Below are positions 54,199 through 64,000 of a stretch of DNA of 64,000 nucleotides, piece after piece. A program made the translations under genes and the position numbers. Under the pieces are notes generated by a model. The model ran no database searches and was not told the DNA's origin. It saw nothing but the letters and a program-made list of their open reading frames with translations. Position 1 is the first letter of the stretch. Every line of letters starts with the position of its first letter. Origin of the DNA: Vibrio pomeroyi (GTDB lineage: Bacteria; Pseudomonadota; Gammaproteobacteria; Enterobacterales; Vibrionaceae). The DNA lies in NCBI RefSeq assembly GCF_024347595.1, contig NZ_AP025506.1, forward strand, positions 1,240,001 through 1,304,000. The letters run 5' to 3'.

Positions 54199-54862
54199 TC
54201 GAATTCCTTGTCTTTCTCTCTCATTCATCGCGGGGAAATGTCTATTTCTTTTATAAAGAATGGCTCAGCAGTGAGCACTCTACAAGTTGTCTTGTGGCTT
54301 AGATAATCGATATTGAACAGTTTGCAGCAAGTATCACAGTTGGTGTGATGTTTTGAAATTCTGGGTTGAAAAACTCGATTTTGTCTCGCTGGTTTTAGCC
54401 GATTTTCCTTTGTTTTTTTAGGTTAAGTACGAGTGGGGGATCAGACCCTTACAACAGGCTGAGTGCTTGCATCTAAAGCGTCACGAAATCTTAATAAATA
54501 GTTTGTATTCGAATTATTTGTACACGAACTATTTGGCGCTATTCTTAGTCTGTTTAGCGTATTAATTGATCAAATGTAAAATAAATATTCAATAATCTAT
54601 CAGTAAGTAATACATAATATTGCAAGCGACCTTGTTGTTTTAATGTCTTTGTTTTTCAGTGCTTTGGGTGTTTGTTGTTTTATTTTTAATCATTGTTTTT
54701 TCTAGGGGATTGGTGGTTTTGTGGGTGATTTACAGAACGAGACCCCTTGATTTACATTGGCTAATTACTTAGAGTGCTAATCGTTTTTTGAGTTTAAATA
54801 AGTCATTTTTAAGTTTAAATAACCGTTTTTAAGTTTAAATAACTAAGAAAGGATTAGATTAC
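54199..54862. other. Long AT-rich upstream region of proVWX
   Basis: About 660 bases without a convincing gene between the divergent HAD gene and proV. It contains an imperfect inverted repeat (54496-54506 with 54524-54534, 10 of 11 positions) and three direct repeats just before proV. A G-rich/C-rich stretch at 54435-54448 has no assigned role. The length suits a heavily regulated osmotic promoter. Confidence 0.5.
54791..54842. repeat. Three direct repeats AGTTTAAATAA just before proV
   Basis: The 11-mer AGTTTAAATAA occurs at 54791-54801, 54812-54822 and 54832-54842, each preceded by a T-rich run. Spacing is 21 and 20 bases, two helical turns, as expected for a protein binding one face of DNA. 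The last copy ends 20 bases before the proV start. Confidence 0.75.
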
Positions 54863-56050
54863 ATGGATCCCATACTGGAAGTTAAGGGACTGTACAAGGT
54901 GTTTGGTGAAGACACCGACCGTGCTTTTACGATGATTAATCAAGGTGCGGACAAAGACAAAGTTTTCGAAGAAACAGGTCTAACGATCGGCGTTAACGAT
55001 GTTTCTCTTAGTATTCAAGAAGGCGAGATTTTCGTAATAATGGGACTGTCAGGATCTGGCAAATCAACCCTAGTACGCCTTCTTAACCGCTTGATTGAAC
55101 CTACCAAAGGCAATGTGCTTCTACGAGGCAAAGATATTGCCCACATCTCAGAAGATGAACTCCGCGAAGTCCGCCGCAACAACATCTCAATGGTTTTCCA
55201 AAATTTCGCATTGATGCCTCACATGACTGTGATCGAAAACGCAGCGTTTGGCCTTGAGCTTGCGGGTGTTGATGTAGATAAACGAAAAGAGTCAGCACTG
55301 GCCGCGTTAGAACGAGTTGGCCTTGGCGCGTATTCGGAGTCTTACCCAGATGAACTGTCTGGTGGTATGAAGCAGCGTGTTGGTTTGGCTCGCGCCTTAG
55401 CATGTGACCCAGACATTCTGTTAATGGACGAAGCGTTCTCTGCACTCGATCCATTGATTCGTAACGAAATGCAAGACGAGTTAATCCGACTTCAAAATGA
55501 CGATAAACGAACGATTGTTTTCATCTCGCATGATTTGGATGAAGCGATGCGTATCGGTGACCGAATCGCGATTATGCAAAATGGCGAAGTGGTTCAAGTG
55601 GGTACTCCTGACGAGATCTTAAACAGCCCAGCGAACGACTACGTTGAAGCCTTCTTCCGTGGTGTGAATGTCGCAAGTGTTCTTACCGTGAAAGACATCG
55701 CACGCAAGAAACCTGCAGCGGTATTTAAGAAATCTGAACACGATGGTCCAGCCTCGGCTCTGCAAATCTTGATGGATAACGATCGTGAATACGGCATCGT
55801 TGTTGAGAAGAGCAGTCACTACTCAGGCATTGTTTCCATCGATTCCCTTCGCAAAGCCCACAAAGAGAACAAATCATTAGTTAGCGCTCAGCTAAGTGAT
55901 GGCTTAACTCTCAATCCAGATTTACCAATCAATGATGTGCTTGGCCTTGTTGGCGGTGTGCCTTATTCCGTTCCTGTTGTGGACGAGCAAGGTAATTACT
56001 TTGGCGTTGTGACTAAGTCACGATTGCTACAAACATTAGATAAGGGATAG
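54863..56050 (+). CDS. proV: Glycine betaine/proline importer ATPase ProV
   Basis: The ATPase of the ProU osmoprotectant importer, 395 residues. Walker A GLSGSGKS is at about residue 58, the signature LSGGMKQR near residue 167, Walker [13 protein letters not shown] near residue 188, then two CBS domains at the C-terminus (about residues 280-395) that respond to ionic strength in the family. First gene of proVWX, with 3 bases to proW. Confidence 0.94.
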   Translation: MDPILEVKGLYKVFGEDTDRAFTMINQGADKDKVFEETGLTIGVNDVSLSIQEGEIFVIMGLSGSGKSTLVRLLNRLIEPTKGNVLLRGKDIAHISEDELREVRRNNISMVFQNFALMPHMTVIENAAFGLELAGVDVDKRKESALAALERVGLGAYSESYPDELSGGMKQRVGLARALACDPDILLMDEAFSALDPLIRNEMQDELIRLQNDDKRTIVFISHDLDEAMRIGDRIAIMQNGEVVQVGTPDEILNSPANDYVEAFFRGVNVASVLTVKDIARKKPAAVFKKSEHDGPASALQILMDNDREYGIVVEKSSHYSGIVSIDSLRKAHKENKSLVSAQLSDGLTLNPDLPINDVLGLVGGVPYSVPVVDEQGNYFGVVTKSRLLQTLDKG

Positions 56051-56053
56051 ATC

Positions 56054-57148
56054 ATGTCGTCGGAACAAACAAATAATGACCCATGGTCGCAAGCAGCTCC
56101 CTCTACTCAGCCAGCAAGTGATCCTTGGGGCCAAACAACGGAAACTGCACCATCTGCGGATTGGTTAAGCAGCGAAACCGTTGAGGTTACGCCTTTTGAC
56201 CCACTGAACCCTTTCGCTGAAGCCGTACTACCAGTGGATACTTGGGTTGAGTCTGGTCTGAATTGGTTGGTTGAACATGGACGCCCATTGTTTCAGGCGA
56301 TACGTGTGCCTATCGATTTCATCCTAAGTTCATTTGAAACAGCACTGGTTTCCACGCCTGCACCATTCATGCTGATCATCTTGTTTTTAGTCGCATGGCA
56401 GTTTTCAAACCTGAAGCTTGGTGTTGCTACAGCAGTATCCTTGACGTTCATTGGTTTGATTGGCGCTTGGTCTGAAGCCATGACCACGCTTTCGTTGGTG
56501 ATGACATCGGTCTTCTTCTGCCTGTTGATTGGTTTACCCATGGGGATATGGCTCGCCCGCAGTAACACGGCGGCTAAATTCGTTCGTCCAATTCTGGATG
56601 CCATGCAAACCACGCCAGCCTTCGTTTATCTCGTACCCATCGTAATGTTGTTTGGTATCGGTAACGTACCGGGTGTTGTTGTGACCATCATATTCGCACT
56701 GCCGCCAGTGGTACGTTTAACCATTTTAGGTATTCAGCAAGTGCCGGAAGAGTTGATTGAAGCCGGTCACTCATTTGGCGCAAGCAAAAAACAGATGCTT
56801 TATCGAATTCAATTGCCACTAGCATTGCCAACCATCATGGCGGGCGTAAACCAAACACTGATGTTGTCGCTATCTATGGTGGTTATCGCATCAATGATTG
56901 CGGTAGGTGGTCTAGGTCAAATGGTACTGAGAGGTATCGGCCGCTTAGATATGGGGCTGGCCGCAGTCGGTGGTCTAGGCATCGTTATTCTCGCCATCTT
57001 ATTAGATCGCATTACCCAAGTGTTGGGTGTCAATGCAGGCAATACAAAATTACGCTGGTACCGCATGGGACCTGTTTCCCTTGTACTTAATGCTTTAAAT
57101 CGCGGTAACAAATCAGAACTTCAATTAAGGAAAAACACCAATGAATAA
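56054..57148 (+). CDS. proW: Glycine betaine/proline importer permease ProW
   Basis: A 364-residue permease. About 90 polar N-terminal residues with Ser/Thr/Pro-rich repeats (two DPWxQ units near residues 9 and 23) precede the membrane domain of about seven helices. The EAA loop [15 protein letters not shown] (about residues 236-250) contacts ProV. It overlaps proX by 8 bases. Confidence 0.94.
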   Translation: MSSEQTNNDPWSQAAPSTQPASDPWGQTTETAPSADWLSSETVEVTPFDPLNPFAEAVLPVDTWVESGLNWLVEHGRPLFQAIRVPIDFILSSFETALVSTPAPFMLIILFLVAWQFSNLKLGVATAVSLTFIGLIGAWSEAMTTLSLVMTSVFFCLLIGLPMGIWLARSNTAAKFVRPILDAMQTTPAFVYLVPIVMLFGIGNVPGVVVTIIFALPPVVRLTILGIQQVPEELIEAGHSFGASKKQMLYRIQLPLALPTIMAGVNQTLMLSLSMVVIASMIAVGGLGQMVLRGIGRLDMGLAAVGGLGIVILAILLDRITQVLGVNAGNTKLRWYRMGPVSLVLNALNRGNKSELQLRKNTNE

Positions 57149-58148
57149 TTCATGGAAGAGCAAACTTGCAGTGAGCATCGTTTCTACACTGGCAGTATCA
57201 ACGAACGTGTGGGCAGCAAGCCTACCGGGTGAAGGTGTATCTGTTCAGCCTGTTCAATCGTCTGTAGCAGAAGAAACGTTCCAAACGTTGATTGTTAACC
57301 GTGCTCTAGAAGAACTTGGCTACGATGTGAAATCAACGCAAGAAGTGGACTACAACGTAGGCTACACCTCAATTGCAAAAGGTGACGCAACGTTCCTAAC
57401 GGTAGGTTGGTTCCCACTTCACGCAGACAAATACACAATGGCGGGTGGCGATGACAAATTCTACCGCGAAGGCCAATATGTAAGTGGTGCTGCGCAAGGT
57501 TACCTGATTGATAAGAAAACGGCAGAAAAGTACAACATCACTAACATTGGTCAATTAACTGATCCAAAAATCGCGAAACTGTTTGACGCAGATGGTGACG
57601 GCAAAGCAGACCTAACAGGCTGTAACCCAGGTTGGGGTTGTGAGATGGTGATTGAACATCAACTGTCAGCATTCAAACTGGACGATACAGTAACTCATAA
57701 CCAAGGTAACTATGCGGCTATCATCGCAGACACGATTTCACGTTATCAAAAGGGTGAATCAATCCTTTACTACACGTGGACACCGTACTGGGTAAGTGGT
57801 GTATTGGTTCCTAACGAAGACGTAGTATGGCTAGAAGTGCCATTCTCTTCACTTCCTGGCGAGCGTTCTGATGTCGATACTACTTTGTCTAATGGCAAAA
57901 ACTACGGCTTCCAAATGAACTCAATGCGTATCATCGCGAACAAAGAGTTTGCGAAGAACAACCCATCTGCGGCTAAGCTTTTCGAAATCATCAAACTTAA
58001 CATCAACGATGTAAGTGCTCAGAACATGATGATGAGTAAAGGTAAGAACAGCTCGGCTGATATCGAAGCGCACGTAAACGGTTGGATTAAAGCGAACCAA
58101 AATACGTTTGATGCTTGGATTGCAGAAGCGAAGAAAGCAGCACTATAG
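57141..58148 (+). CDS. proX: Glycine betaine-binding periplasmic protein ProX
   Basis: The 335-residue binding protein of ProU, with a signal peptide ending near VWAAS (about residues 23-25). The Trp-containing stretches that in ProX form the aromatic betaine-binding cage are present: [19 protein letters not shown] and [10 protein letters not shown]. The overlap with proW gives coupled translation. A terminator follows at 58267-58304. Confidence 0.94.
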   Translation: MNNSWKSKLAVSIVSTLAVSTNVWAASLPGEGVSVQPVQSSVAEETFQTLIVNRALEELGYDVKSTQEVDYNVGYTSIAKGDATFLTVGWFPLHADKYTMAGGDDKFYREGQYVSGAAQGYLIDKKTAEKYNITNIGQLTDPKIAKLFDADGDGKADLTGCNPGWGCEMVIEHQLSAFKLDDTVTHNQGNYAAIIADTISRYQKGESILYYTWTPYWVSGVLVPNEDVVWLEVPFSSLPGERSDVDTTLSNGKNYGFQMNSMRIIANKEFAKNNPSAAKLFEIIKLNINDVSAQNMMMSKGKNSSADIEAHVNGWIKANQNTFDAWIAEAKKAAL

Positions 58149-58266
58149 ATTGGTACTTGTTCAGCTCGATTATCACCTCAACTGGAAACCATGAGCGTGT
58201 TTGGTGATTGTGTAGAGTCACTGAATCACTTTCAAATGAAGTGAAAAGACGGCAAGAATGATGATT

Positions 58267-58304
58267 AAAAAAGCCAGCAGTCCTATTTGGATTGCTGGCT
58301 TTTT
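58267..58304 (+). terminator. Intrinsic terminator of proVWX
   Basis: A long stem (58267-58283 with 58289-58304, one mismatch) ends in a T tract. Confidence 0.82.
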
Positions 58305-58349
58305 GCTTTCTGTTTCTATGCTTTATGCTGCAGTTCTAGCTTCTAGCTT

Positions 58350-58724
58350 CTAGCGTTCGCCTTGAACTTCGAAGTCATCGCTTACTAGGCGAGCACGGCC
58401 ATCCGCTTCTAATGCCCAGTGTTCACGGTGCACGACACCGAACGCTTTGTTCATTGTCCAGCTAGCGGTAAGAATGTAGCCACCCTCTGGATACTCTTCC
58501 CACTTAACATCTGTGTAATCAACGTCTTTGAAGCCTTGGTCAATGATGTTTTGCCAAAATGCTTGAATCGCTTCACGGCCTTCAAAAGTGCCGAATGGGC
58601 GAGCTTCCATCACACAAGCCTCAGTGTATTGGTCTGCACAACCTTTTGCGTCTTGGCTATTGAATGCTTTTTGCCACGCGTTAATGCCTTGCTTACATGC
58701 TTCTAATACTTGGTTGTTTAACAT
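58350..58724 (-). CDS. NTF2-like (SnoaL/SgcJ-type) small protein
   Basis: 124 residues. The AWQKAFNSQDAKGCADQYTE opening (about 16-35) and the WTMNKAFGVVHREHWAL strands (about 90-106) fit the cone-shaped NTF2/SnoaL fold, which includes isomerases and hydrolases as well as binding proteins. The activity is unknown. The ATG at 58724 has a GGAGAG site. It is divergent from a LysR gene, which may control it. Confidence 0.75.
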   Translation of the reverse strand: MLNNQVLEACKQGINAWQKAFNSQDAKGCADQYTEACVMEARPFGTFEGREAIQAFWQNIIDQGFKDVDYTDVKWEEYPEGGYILTASWTMNKAFGVVHREHWALEADGRARLVSDDFEVQGER

Positions 58725-58866
58725 TGTTTTCTCTCCATAGCAGTCTTCTTTCAAACACTGTTTCTTTGATTAGGTATCTCGATAAGTGGGATTCAGTTTA
58801 GTCTTGGAAATTAAATTGAAAAACAGAGATAATAGAAAATACTGTATGCAAAAAGAGAACAATAAG

Positions 58867-59739
58867 ATGAGTAAGCTAAAGCAGATGTCTATTTTCGCTC
58901 ATATCGTAGAGCAAGGCTCAGTATCGGCTGCGGCTGAAAAACTAGAGTTGTCTAAATCTGTCGTCAGTCAGCACCTCAAAATTCTGGAACAAGAGCTAGG
59001 CGCTTCGCTTCTCAAGCGCACAACACGAAGGCAAACCCTAACCAGTATGGGTGAACGTTTCTACCTGAGTTGTAAAGACATCAACGTGATCGCTGAATCG
59101 GCGTGGGATATAGCGAAAGCCGAACTGGAAGAGCCGCAAGGTCGGATTCGAATAACGGCTCCCAATGCATTGATGGACTTGTTGGTCGCGCCTGTTATTG
59201 CAGACTTAATGAAGCAGTACCCGAAACTAAAGCCAGAACTGATCAGTGATGATCAACATTTGGACTTCATGGAACACGATATTGATCTTGCGGTACGAGT
59301 GGGCAGCTCGCGTGACAGCAATCTCAAGCAGAAACGGTTAGGTGAGTTTAAAGACGTCTTGTGTGGCGTAGAAAGCATGCGAGAGCGTGAACTTGAATCG
59401 CTTCCTTATATTGCTAACTCATGGCAAGGAAAACAGGTGACTCATCATTTTAGCTCTCAAGGTGAGAAAGACTTTGTCTATCAACAACAAGCCAGTTGTA
59501 CCACTAACTCATTTCATAGTTGTCTTGCCTTAATCAAATCAGGCGTTGGCATTGGTGTGATCCCAGACTTCTACCTTCACCAGTTATCTGGTGAAGTGGT
59601 CGACATCATGCCTAGCTTTCAACTGCCGACCAACACTGTTTATGCGCTGACCCCGTTCACTTCCAACACACCTATCGCCATCCAACTTTGTGTTCAAGCA
59701 TTGGAAGAGAAGCTTAAACAGGATTTCATCAAAAGCTGA
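58867..59739 (+). CDS. LysR-family transcriptional regulator
   Basis: 290 residues: an N-terminal winged helix-turn-helix (about 4-62, SVSAAAEKLELSKSVVSQHLKILEQEL) and an effector-binding domain (about 90-290). Regulators of this kind often control the divergently transcribed neighbour, here the NTF2-like gene, in response to a small metabolite. I chose the ATG at 58867; ATGs at 58846 and 58786 would give longer N-termini. Confidence 0.88.
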   Translation: MSKLKQMSIFAHIVEQGSVSAAAEKLELSKSVVSQHLKILEQELGASLLKRTTRRQTLTSMGERFYLSCKDINVIAESAWDIAKAELEEPQGRIRITAPNALMDLLVAPVIADLMKQYPKLKPELISDDQHLDFMEHDIDLAVRVGSSRDSNLKQKRLGEFKDVLCGVESMRERELESLPYIANSWQGKQVTHHFSSQGEKDFVYQQQASCTTNSFHSCLALIKSGVGIGVIPDFYLHQLSGEVVDIMPSFQLPTNTVYALTPFTSNTPIAIQLCVQALEEKLKQDFIKS

Positions 59740-60013
59740 TCGTCGGACGTTGTCGTGCTGTGTGAGAGTAACAAAAGGGGCTAACAACGAAGCGTAAAAA
59801 CTTCGAGTTATATAGACGCCTTATTAGATGATGTGTTTGGTATAAGAATGGTGCATGTCACATAGTTATTTATTTGTAATATAATAACTCATGATCGTGA
59901 TGTTTGTTCAACTTGTCGTACAAATATTGTCCTATAGTGGTTTCCGTTACTTCGGTAACACCCTACAAACTATGGAATAAACAATATACGTGAAATATAT
60001 CATGGAGACTTGT

Positions 60014-61378
60014 ATGATTTTTAACCCTTGCAACTTTAAGTTTTGCAAACCACTTTCGTGCTCAATTCTTTTGGCGATGGCTTCTTGTGGAGCGTCGGCT
60101 GAAACATTGAATATTCAATCTGCATCAGACTGGGGAGGAGCTCATAACTCTTATCCAGCATCAAATGCGATTGATGGCAGCACAGACTGGTCATCGCGTT
60201 GGGCGGCTCAAAATGCCCCTGTTAATCTAGTGCTCGATCTAGGATCAGTACAAAATGTTCAGGACGTCGCGATAGCTTGGGGTAAAGGAGAAGAACAAAC
60301 TTATAAGTTCGAGATCAGAGCATTAGCAGATGAAAGCTCAAGTAATTGGGACAAGGTTTACTATGGATACAGCAGTGGCAGCACATCAGGTTTTGAAAGC
60401 TATGATGTAACAGATGTTCAAGCTCGCTGGATTCGTATCAAAGTATTTGAAAACAGCGCTCAAAGTGTTTGGACAAACATAACTGAAGTCGAAATCAGTG
60501 GTAATGATAGCCCTGACTACGGTCTTGATCCAAATCTACCGCCATCAGGCAACTTCGACTTACTCGATTGGTATGTCAGCATCCCTGTTGATGAAGGAGA
60601 TGGTTACGCAACTTCTATTAAAGAGAACGCGCTAGATGCTGGTTATGAAGATCAGTTCTTCTATACAGGCAGTGATGGTGGCTTGGTGTTCTATACACCT
60701 GTTGAAGGCGTGACCACATCGAGTGGAACTAAGTATGTGCGTACTGAACTGCGAGAAATGCTGCGTCGTGGTGACACTTCTTACTCTACCTCTGGTAAAG
60801 ACAACAACTGGGCATTCTCGTCTATTCCATCGAGTGAACAGGCTGATTTTGGTGGCATTGACGGCACGTTGAATGCGACGTTGGCCATCAACCATGTGAC
60901 GACTACGACCTCAAACACAGAGCAAGTTGGTCGAATCGTGATTGGTCAGATCCACGCTGAGAAAAACGAACCTATTCGTCTGTACTACCATAAATTGCCA
61001 GGGAACGACAAAGGTGCGATCTACTTTGCTCATGAAACCTCTAAATCGACTGGGGGTGATGAAACTTGGCATAACTTGTTAGGTAACATGGTCACTTCTG
61101 ATGGTGACTTGAATAACACCAGCAACCCAAGTGATGGCATTGCGTTAGATGAAACCTTCTCGTACTCCATTGTTGTCGAAGGCGACAAGTTGATTACGAC
61201 GATTAGCCAGAATGGTTCAGAGCTAGCGGCAAAAGAAGTGAATATGAGCAACAGCGGTTATGACGATGCTGATAACTACATGTACTTTAAAGCAGGCATC
61301 TACTTGCAAGATAACTCAAGTGCTGACAGCGATTATGCGCAAGTGACTTTCTACCAGTTAGATAATAATCACAACTAG
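60014..61378 (+). CDS. Secreted alginate lyase (PL7) with N-terminal CBM32
   Basis: 454 residues. A signal peptide (about 1-31) is followed by a discoidin/CBM32 carbohydrate-binding domain (about 35-165, ASNAIDGSTDWSSRWAA and EVEISG near the end) and a PL7 lyase domain (about 185-450). All three PL7 motifs are present: RTELRE (residue 243), QIH (residues 312-314) and YFKAGIYLQ (residue 424). QIH forms often prefer guluronate-containing alginate. The ATG at 60014 has a GGAG site. Released lyase would let the cell use brown-algal alginate. A terminator follows. Confidence 0.93.
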   Translation: MIFNPCNFKFCKPLSCSILLAMASCGASAETLNIQSASDWGGAHNSYPASNAIDGSTDWSSRWAAQNAPVNLVLDLGSVQNVQDVAIAWGKGEEQTYKFEIRALADESSSNWDKVYYGYSSGSTSGFESYDVTDVQARWIRIKVFENSAQSVWTNITEVEISGNDSPDYGLDPNLPPSGNFDLLDWYVSIPVDEGDGYATSIKENALDAGYEDQFFYTGSDGGLVFYTPVEGVTTSSGTKYVRTELREMLRRGDTSYSTSGKDNNWAFSSIPSSEQADFGGIDGTLNATLAINHVTTTTSNTEQVGRIVIGQIHAEKNEPIRLYYHKLPGNDKGAIYFAHETSKSTGGDETWHNLLGNMVTSDGDLNNTSNPSDGIALDETFSYSIVVEGDKLITTISQNGSELAAKEVNMSNSGYDDADNYMYFKAGIYLQDNSSADSDYAQVTFYQLDNNHN

Positions 61379-61419
61379 GCTTTGTTCAGCCAGTAACGAA
61401 ACTTGTGAATACTTAACGT

Positions 61420-61447
61420 GGAGGTGACCATTCGGTCATCTCCTTTT
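61420..61447 (+). terminator. Intrinsic terminator of the alginate lyase gene
   Basis: A 10-bp stem (61420-61429 with 61434-61443, one G-T pair) with an ATTC loop leads into four Ts. Confidence 0.78.
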
Positions 61448-61574
61448 CATCTTTCCACCTCTCATTTCTAATATATCGCGTTCCTTTCATAGGGTGCAGA
61501 TTGGCAAAAAATCCAACCCTTACTTATATTTACCTAGAGTGTCTAGTTGCTTATTAATATCAAAGGGGACGTCT

Positions 61575-62822
61575 TTGCCTGAGCGCTTTACTAAGTCATG
61601 TCACGAGTGCGGACTGGTTAGTCAGTTTGAAGAGTTGTCTGCGGGCAGTGAAGCGTCTTGTCCAAGATGCTCCCATGCCTTGTCGAGTGTTGGGCAACAC
61701 AAAGAGCAGGGTGTGATGGCTTATGCGGTCGCGAGTCTTATTACGTTGATAATGAGCCTCACTTTTCCTTATATGTCGTTCAGTGTTCAAGGAATTAGCC
61801 AACAGATTACCTTGTATCAAGCTGTCGATATGATGAATCGAATGGACAACAGCCTGATCGCCATCTTACTTTTTTTAGCCGTCATTCTTTTACCTGCGTA
61901 CTTTTTAGTTTTGTCTCTTTGGTTCTATCTGCTTGTTGACCGAAATAAACACGTTGATTACGCATCCAATCGCTTTACGTTTTTGGCTTTGAAGTCATTA
62001 AGTTGGGCAAAGCCATGGTTGATGGTCGATGTGTTCTTAATTGGTGTGTTGGTGAGCTTGATTAAGATAGCGTCTTTGGCTGACGTATCCATGGGCCTGT
62101 CGTTCTGGGCGTTTTGCATTTACGCCGTGCTGGTGGTGAAGACGATATCTTTGGTGGACTTTGATTGGTTATGGGATCGCTTAGTACCAATGAAAACCTC
62201 GCAAGATCAAATGGTAGGCAGCATCTTTCAAAATAAGCAGCATTTAGCCTGTCACATTTGCGGACAAGTACACAACTACAGTGAGAGCACTCATCACTGC
62301 TCACGCTGCCACACGCACTTACATCGCTTTGAACCAATCAAAAACCTGCAGATAGCGTGGGCGCTGTTGTTTACTTCGGTGGTGTTTTATATCCCCGCCA
62401 ACTTGTACCCGATGATGTATACCTCAGCTTTTGGAAGTAGCGAGGGCTCAACCATCATGGAAGGGGTTATCTTACTTTGGAATATGGGTTCATACCCTGT
62501 GGCACTTATTATTCTTATTGCGAGTGTTTTTATCCCAATGGCGAAGATGGTCGCTCTGGCTTATTTGTACTGGAATGCCAAAAGGGTTCATGGGCTCACA
62601 GAACAAAGGGCGAATCGTTACTTAAAGCTCTACCGCGTGACTGAATTTATTGGCCGTTGGTCGATGATCGATATTTTCGTTGTCGCCATCTTAGTGGCAT
62701 TGGTTCAATTAGATGGCGTGATGGCTATTTATCCGGGCCCAGCAGCTCTGTCGTTTGCGTCGGTGGTCATCTTTACGATGTTGTCAGCGATGATTTTCGA
62801 CTCCCGAATTATATGGAAGTAA
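61575..62822 (+). CDS. pqiA: Paraquat-inducible-type membrane protein PqiA
   Basis: 415 residues in two similar halves. Each half has a zinc ribbon (CHECG with CPRC at about residues 9 and 28; CHIC with CSRC at about 227 and 243) followed by about four membrane helices. PqiA/LetA proteins work with MCE proteins (PqiB/LetB) to move lipids between the inner and outer membranes. A TTG with an AAAGGGGAC site is preferred; a GTG at 61494 would add 27 residues. Followed after 24 bases by pqiB. Confidence 0.85.
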   Translation: MPERFTKSCHECGLVSQFEELSAGSEASCPRCSHALSSVGQHKEQGVMAYAVASLITLIMSLTFPYMSFSVQGISQQITLYQAVDMMNRMDNSLIAILLFLAVILLPAYFLVLSLWFYLLVDRNKHVDYASNRFTFLALKSLSWAKPWLMVDVFLIGVLVSLIKIASLADVSMGLSFWAFCIYAVLVVKTISLVDFDWLWDRLVPMKTSQDQMVGSIFQNKQHLACHICGQVHNYSESTHHCSRCHTHLHRFEPIKNLQIAWALLFTSVVFYIPANLYPMMYTSAFGSSEGSTIMEGVILLWNMGSYPVALIILIASVFIPMAKMVALAYLYWNAKRVHGLTEQRANRYLKLYRVTEFIGRWSMIDIFVVAILVALVQLDGVMAIYPGPAALSFASVVIFTMLSAMIFDSRIIWK

Positions 62823-62846
62823 TCTCCCCAAAGAGGTGTGGGACAT

Positions 62847-64000
62847 ATGGAAAAGCAAAATACTTCAGATGCAAAAGTATCAAAAAAGAGCGAGCTGTCG
62901 CCAGTCTGGATAGTACCGATTATTGCGGTGTTAGTCGGGTGTTGGATGCTATTTCAATACTTCAACAATCGTGGGCCAGAGATAACCCTTATCTTGCCGG
63001 ATGCGTCGGGTATAGAGGCAGGAAAAACGGCGATTAAGTCTAAGAATGTCCATGTGGGAACCATTACCGATGTTGCTTTGAGCGAAGACTATGAATACAT
63101 CATAGCGAAAGCACAGATCGACAAGAAAGCATCTCGTATGATTAATGCCGACACTCAATTCTGGGTCGTTGAACCCCATGTTGGTACCGATGGTATCAGT
63201 GGTCTAGAGACCATTTTGTCGGGCTCTTATATTGAATTAAAGCCGGGTAAATCGAGTGAGTCTCAGCTGAAGTTTGATGTGCTCGACACGCCACCGGTTG
63301 CGGGGCCTGATACGAAAGGCATTCGTGTTGTGGTGTCACATCATAAGGCGAATCAACTTAATGTCGGTGAGCCCGTGTTGCACCATGGTTTTGTTGTGGG
63401 GCGTGTGGAAAAAACGAGTTTCGATTACCAAAAGAAAGAGGGCAAATACCAATTGTTTATTTTCGCGCCTTATGACGGGCTGATCTTCGAAAAGACTCAG
63501 TTCTGGCTATCTTCTGGCATCGATGTGCGGTTTGGCGCCAACGGTTTAGACGTCAACTTCGCATCGATAGAAAGCATATTGACCGGTGGGGTGAGCTTTG
63601 ATGTCGCGGAGAGCATTAAGCCGGGAGCACAAATCAAAGAAAACCTACACGAGTATACGCTTTATGATAACTACGATGCGGTATTACAGGGCAAATACAC
63701 TACTTCGATTGATTACGTATTGTTGTTTGAAGAATCTGTGCGCGGTCTAAGGAAAGGCGCACCTGTAGAATATCGTGGTGTACGCATTGGTACGGTTGAT
63801 ACGGTACCGCTGCAGATTCGTATGGACAAAGATGGCAAGGTATCGAATCGTATTCCAATCCTAATCAAGCTTGAAATTGAGCGAGTATCCGAAGTCTTTA
63901 GAGCCGTGAATGCCAAAACCTTTGCAGAGCGGGTCAAACTGCAGATGGGAGAAGGGTTAAGAGCGACATTGAAAACTGGTAACTTGCTCACGGGCGCATT
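62847..64000 (+). CDS. pqiB: MCE-domain lipid transport protein PqiB, 3' end beyond the window
   Basis: About 384 residues are visible and the frame is still open at the edge. A membrane helix (about 19-40, WIVPIIAVLVGCWMLF) precedes MCE domains. The first starts at GPEITLILPDASGIEAGKT (about 44-62) with GTDGISGL and SGSYIELKPG; a second follows near residue 155, and the third begins near residue 277. The N-terminus resembles E. coli PqiB closely, which has three MCE domains. It would form a hexameric tube across the periplasm with PqiA in the inner membrane. Confidence 0.85.
   Translation, partial: MEKQNTSDAKVSKKSELSPVWIVPIIAVLVGCWMLFQYFNNRGPEITLILPDASGIEAGKTAIKSKNVHVGTITDVALSEDYEYIIAKAQIDKKASRMINADTQFWVVEPHVGTDGISGLETILSGSYIELKPGKSSESQLKFDVLDTPPVAGPDTKGIRVVVSHHKANQLNVGEPVLHHGFVVGRVEKTSFDYQKKEGKYQLFIFAPYDGLIFEKTQFWLSSGIDVRFGANGLDVNFASIESILTGGVSFDVAESIKPGAQIKENLHEYTLYDNYDAVLQGKYTTSIDYVLLFEESVRGLRKGAPVEYRGVRIGTVDTVPLQIRMDKDGKVSNRIPILIKLEIERVSEVFRAVNAKTFAERVKLQMGEGLRATLKTGNLLTGA

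Noticed and set aside
54425..54455. A G-rich/C-rich motif (GGGGGATCAGACCC) as a mobile-element end
   Set aside because: There is only one copy, no transposase and no target duplication.
1..64000. Prophage, integron, CRISPR, rRNA or tRNA content
   Set aside because: I saw no phage structural gene, integrase, array of spaced repeats or rRNA/tRNA-like sequence in the window.

Overview
The window looks like a stretch of a Vibrio main chromosome, probably from a Splendidus-clade or related marine species. The evidence is gene content and order: torECA (trimethylamine N-oxide respiration), a manganese-dependent pyrophosphatase, sapABCDF-pspF-pspABC, a double-adaptor RND pump, tag, metC and cls follow one another much as I remember from V. 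cholerae chromosome 1. A secreted PL7 alginate lyase fits a marine, algae-associated lifestyle. I see no rRNA, tRNA, CRISPR array, complete insertion sequence or prophage. Organism and synteny statements are recollection, not a database search.

Layout. 1-7.6 kb: the 3' part of a coiled-coil protein gene, the formate channel focA, an iron-export-type permease (fetB-like) and the torECA operon. 7.9-10.8 kb: a putative manganese exporter and the Mn-dependent pyrophosphatase ppaC diverge around a near-perfect Fur-type box; a DUF2750 gene follows. 10.9-13.4 kb: an AT-rich two-gene cell-surface sugar island (GtrB-like glycosyltransferase plus a large membrane protein). 13.5-22.3 kb: a DUF2927 lipoprotein-like exported protein, sapFDCBA on the minus strand, pspF, and pspABC on the plus strand behind a sigma-54 promoter. 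22.4-29.8 kb: a two-adaptor RND efflux operon, the DNA glycosylase tag, and a ToxR/TcpP-like membrane regulator translationally coupled to a small one-TM periplasmic protein, which is the most interesting system in the window. 29.9-38.2 kb: metC, cardiolipin synthase, an NSS sodium symporter, a chemoreceptor, a pseudouridine synthase and an RNA-methyltransferase-like gene. 38.2-49.2 kb: a ynjBCD-type ABC importer joined to a CDP-alcohol phosphatidyltransferase, then a run of small conserved genes, a DEAD-box helicase, a LysE exporter, a PilZ protein, an M14 peptidase and an orphan NifW-like gene. 49.4-54.2 kb: a second TMAO-reductase operon (torYZ-like) behind an FNR-type box, a Trp-rich small protein and a HAD phosphatase. 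54.2-64 kb: proVWX osmoprotectant importer with triple direct repeats in its leader, an NTF2-like gene divergent from a LysR regulator, the alginate lyase, and pqiA plus a pqiB gene that runs off the right edge.

How the genes work together. There are two molybdoenzyme/pentaheme cytochrome pairs for anaerobic respiration on TMAO-type N-oxides and a formate channel, so the region supports fermentative/anaerobic growth. Sap, Psp, Pqi, cardiolipin synthase, the RND pump and ProU together handle envelope and osmotic stress. The ToxR-like/small partner pair is a candidate sensor of an unknown periplasmic ligand.
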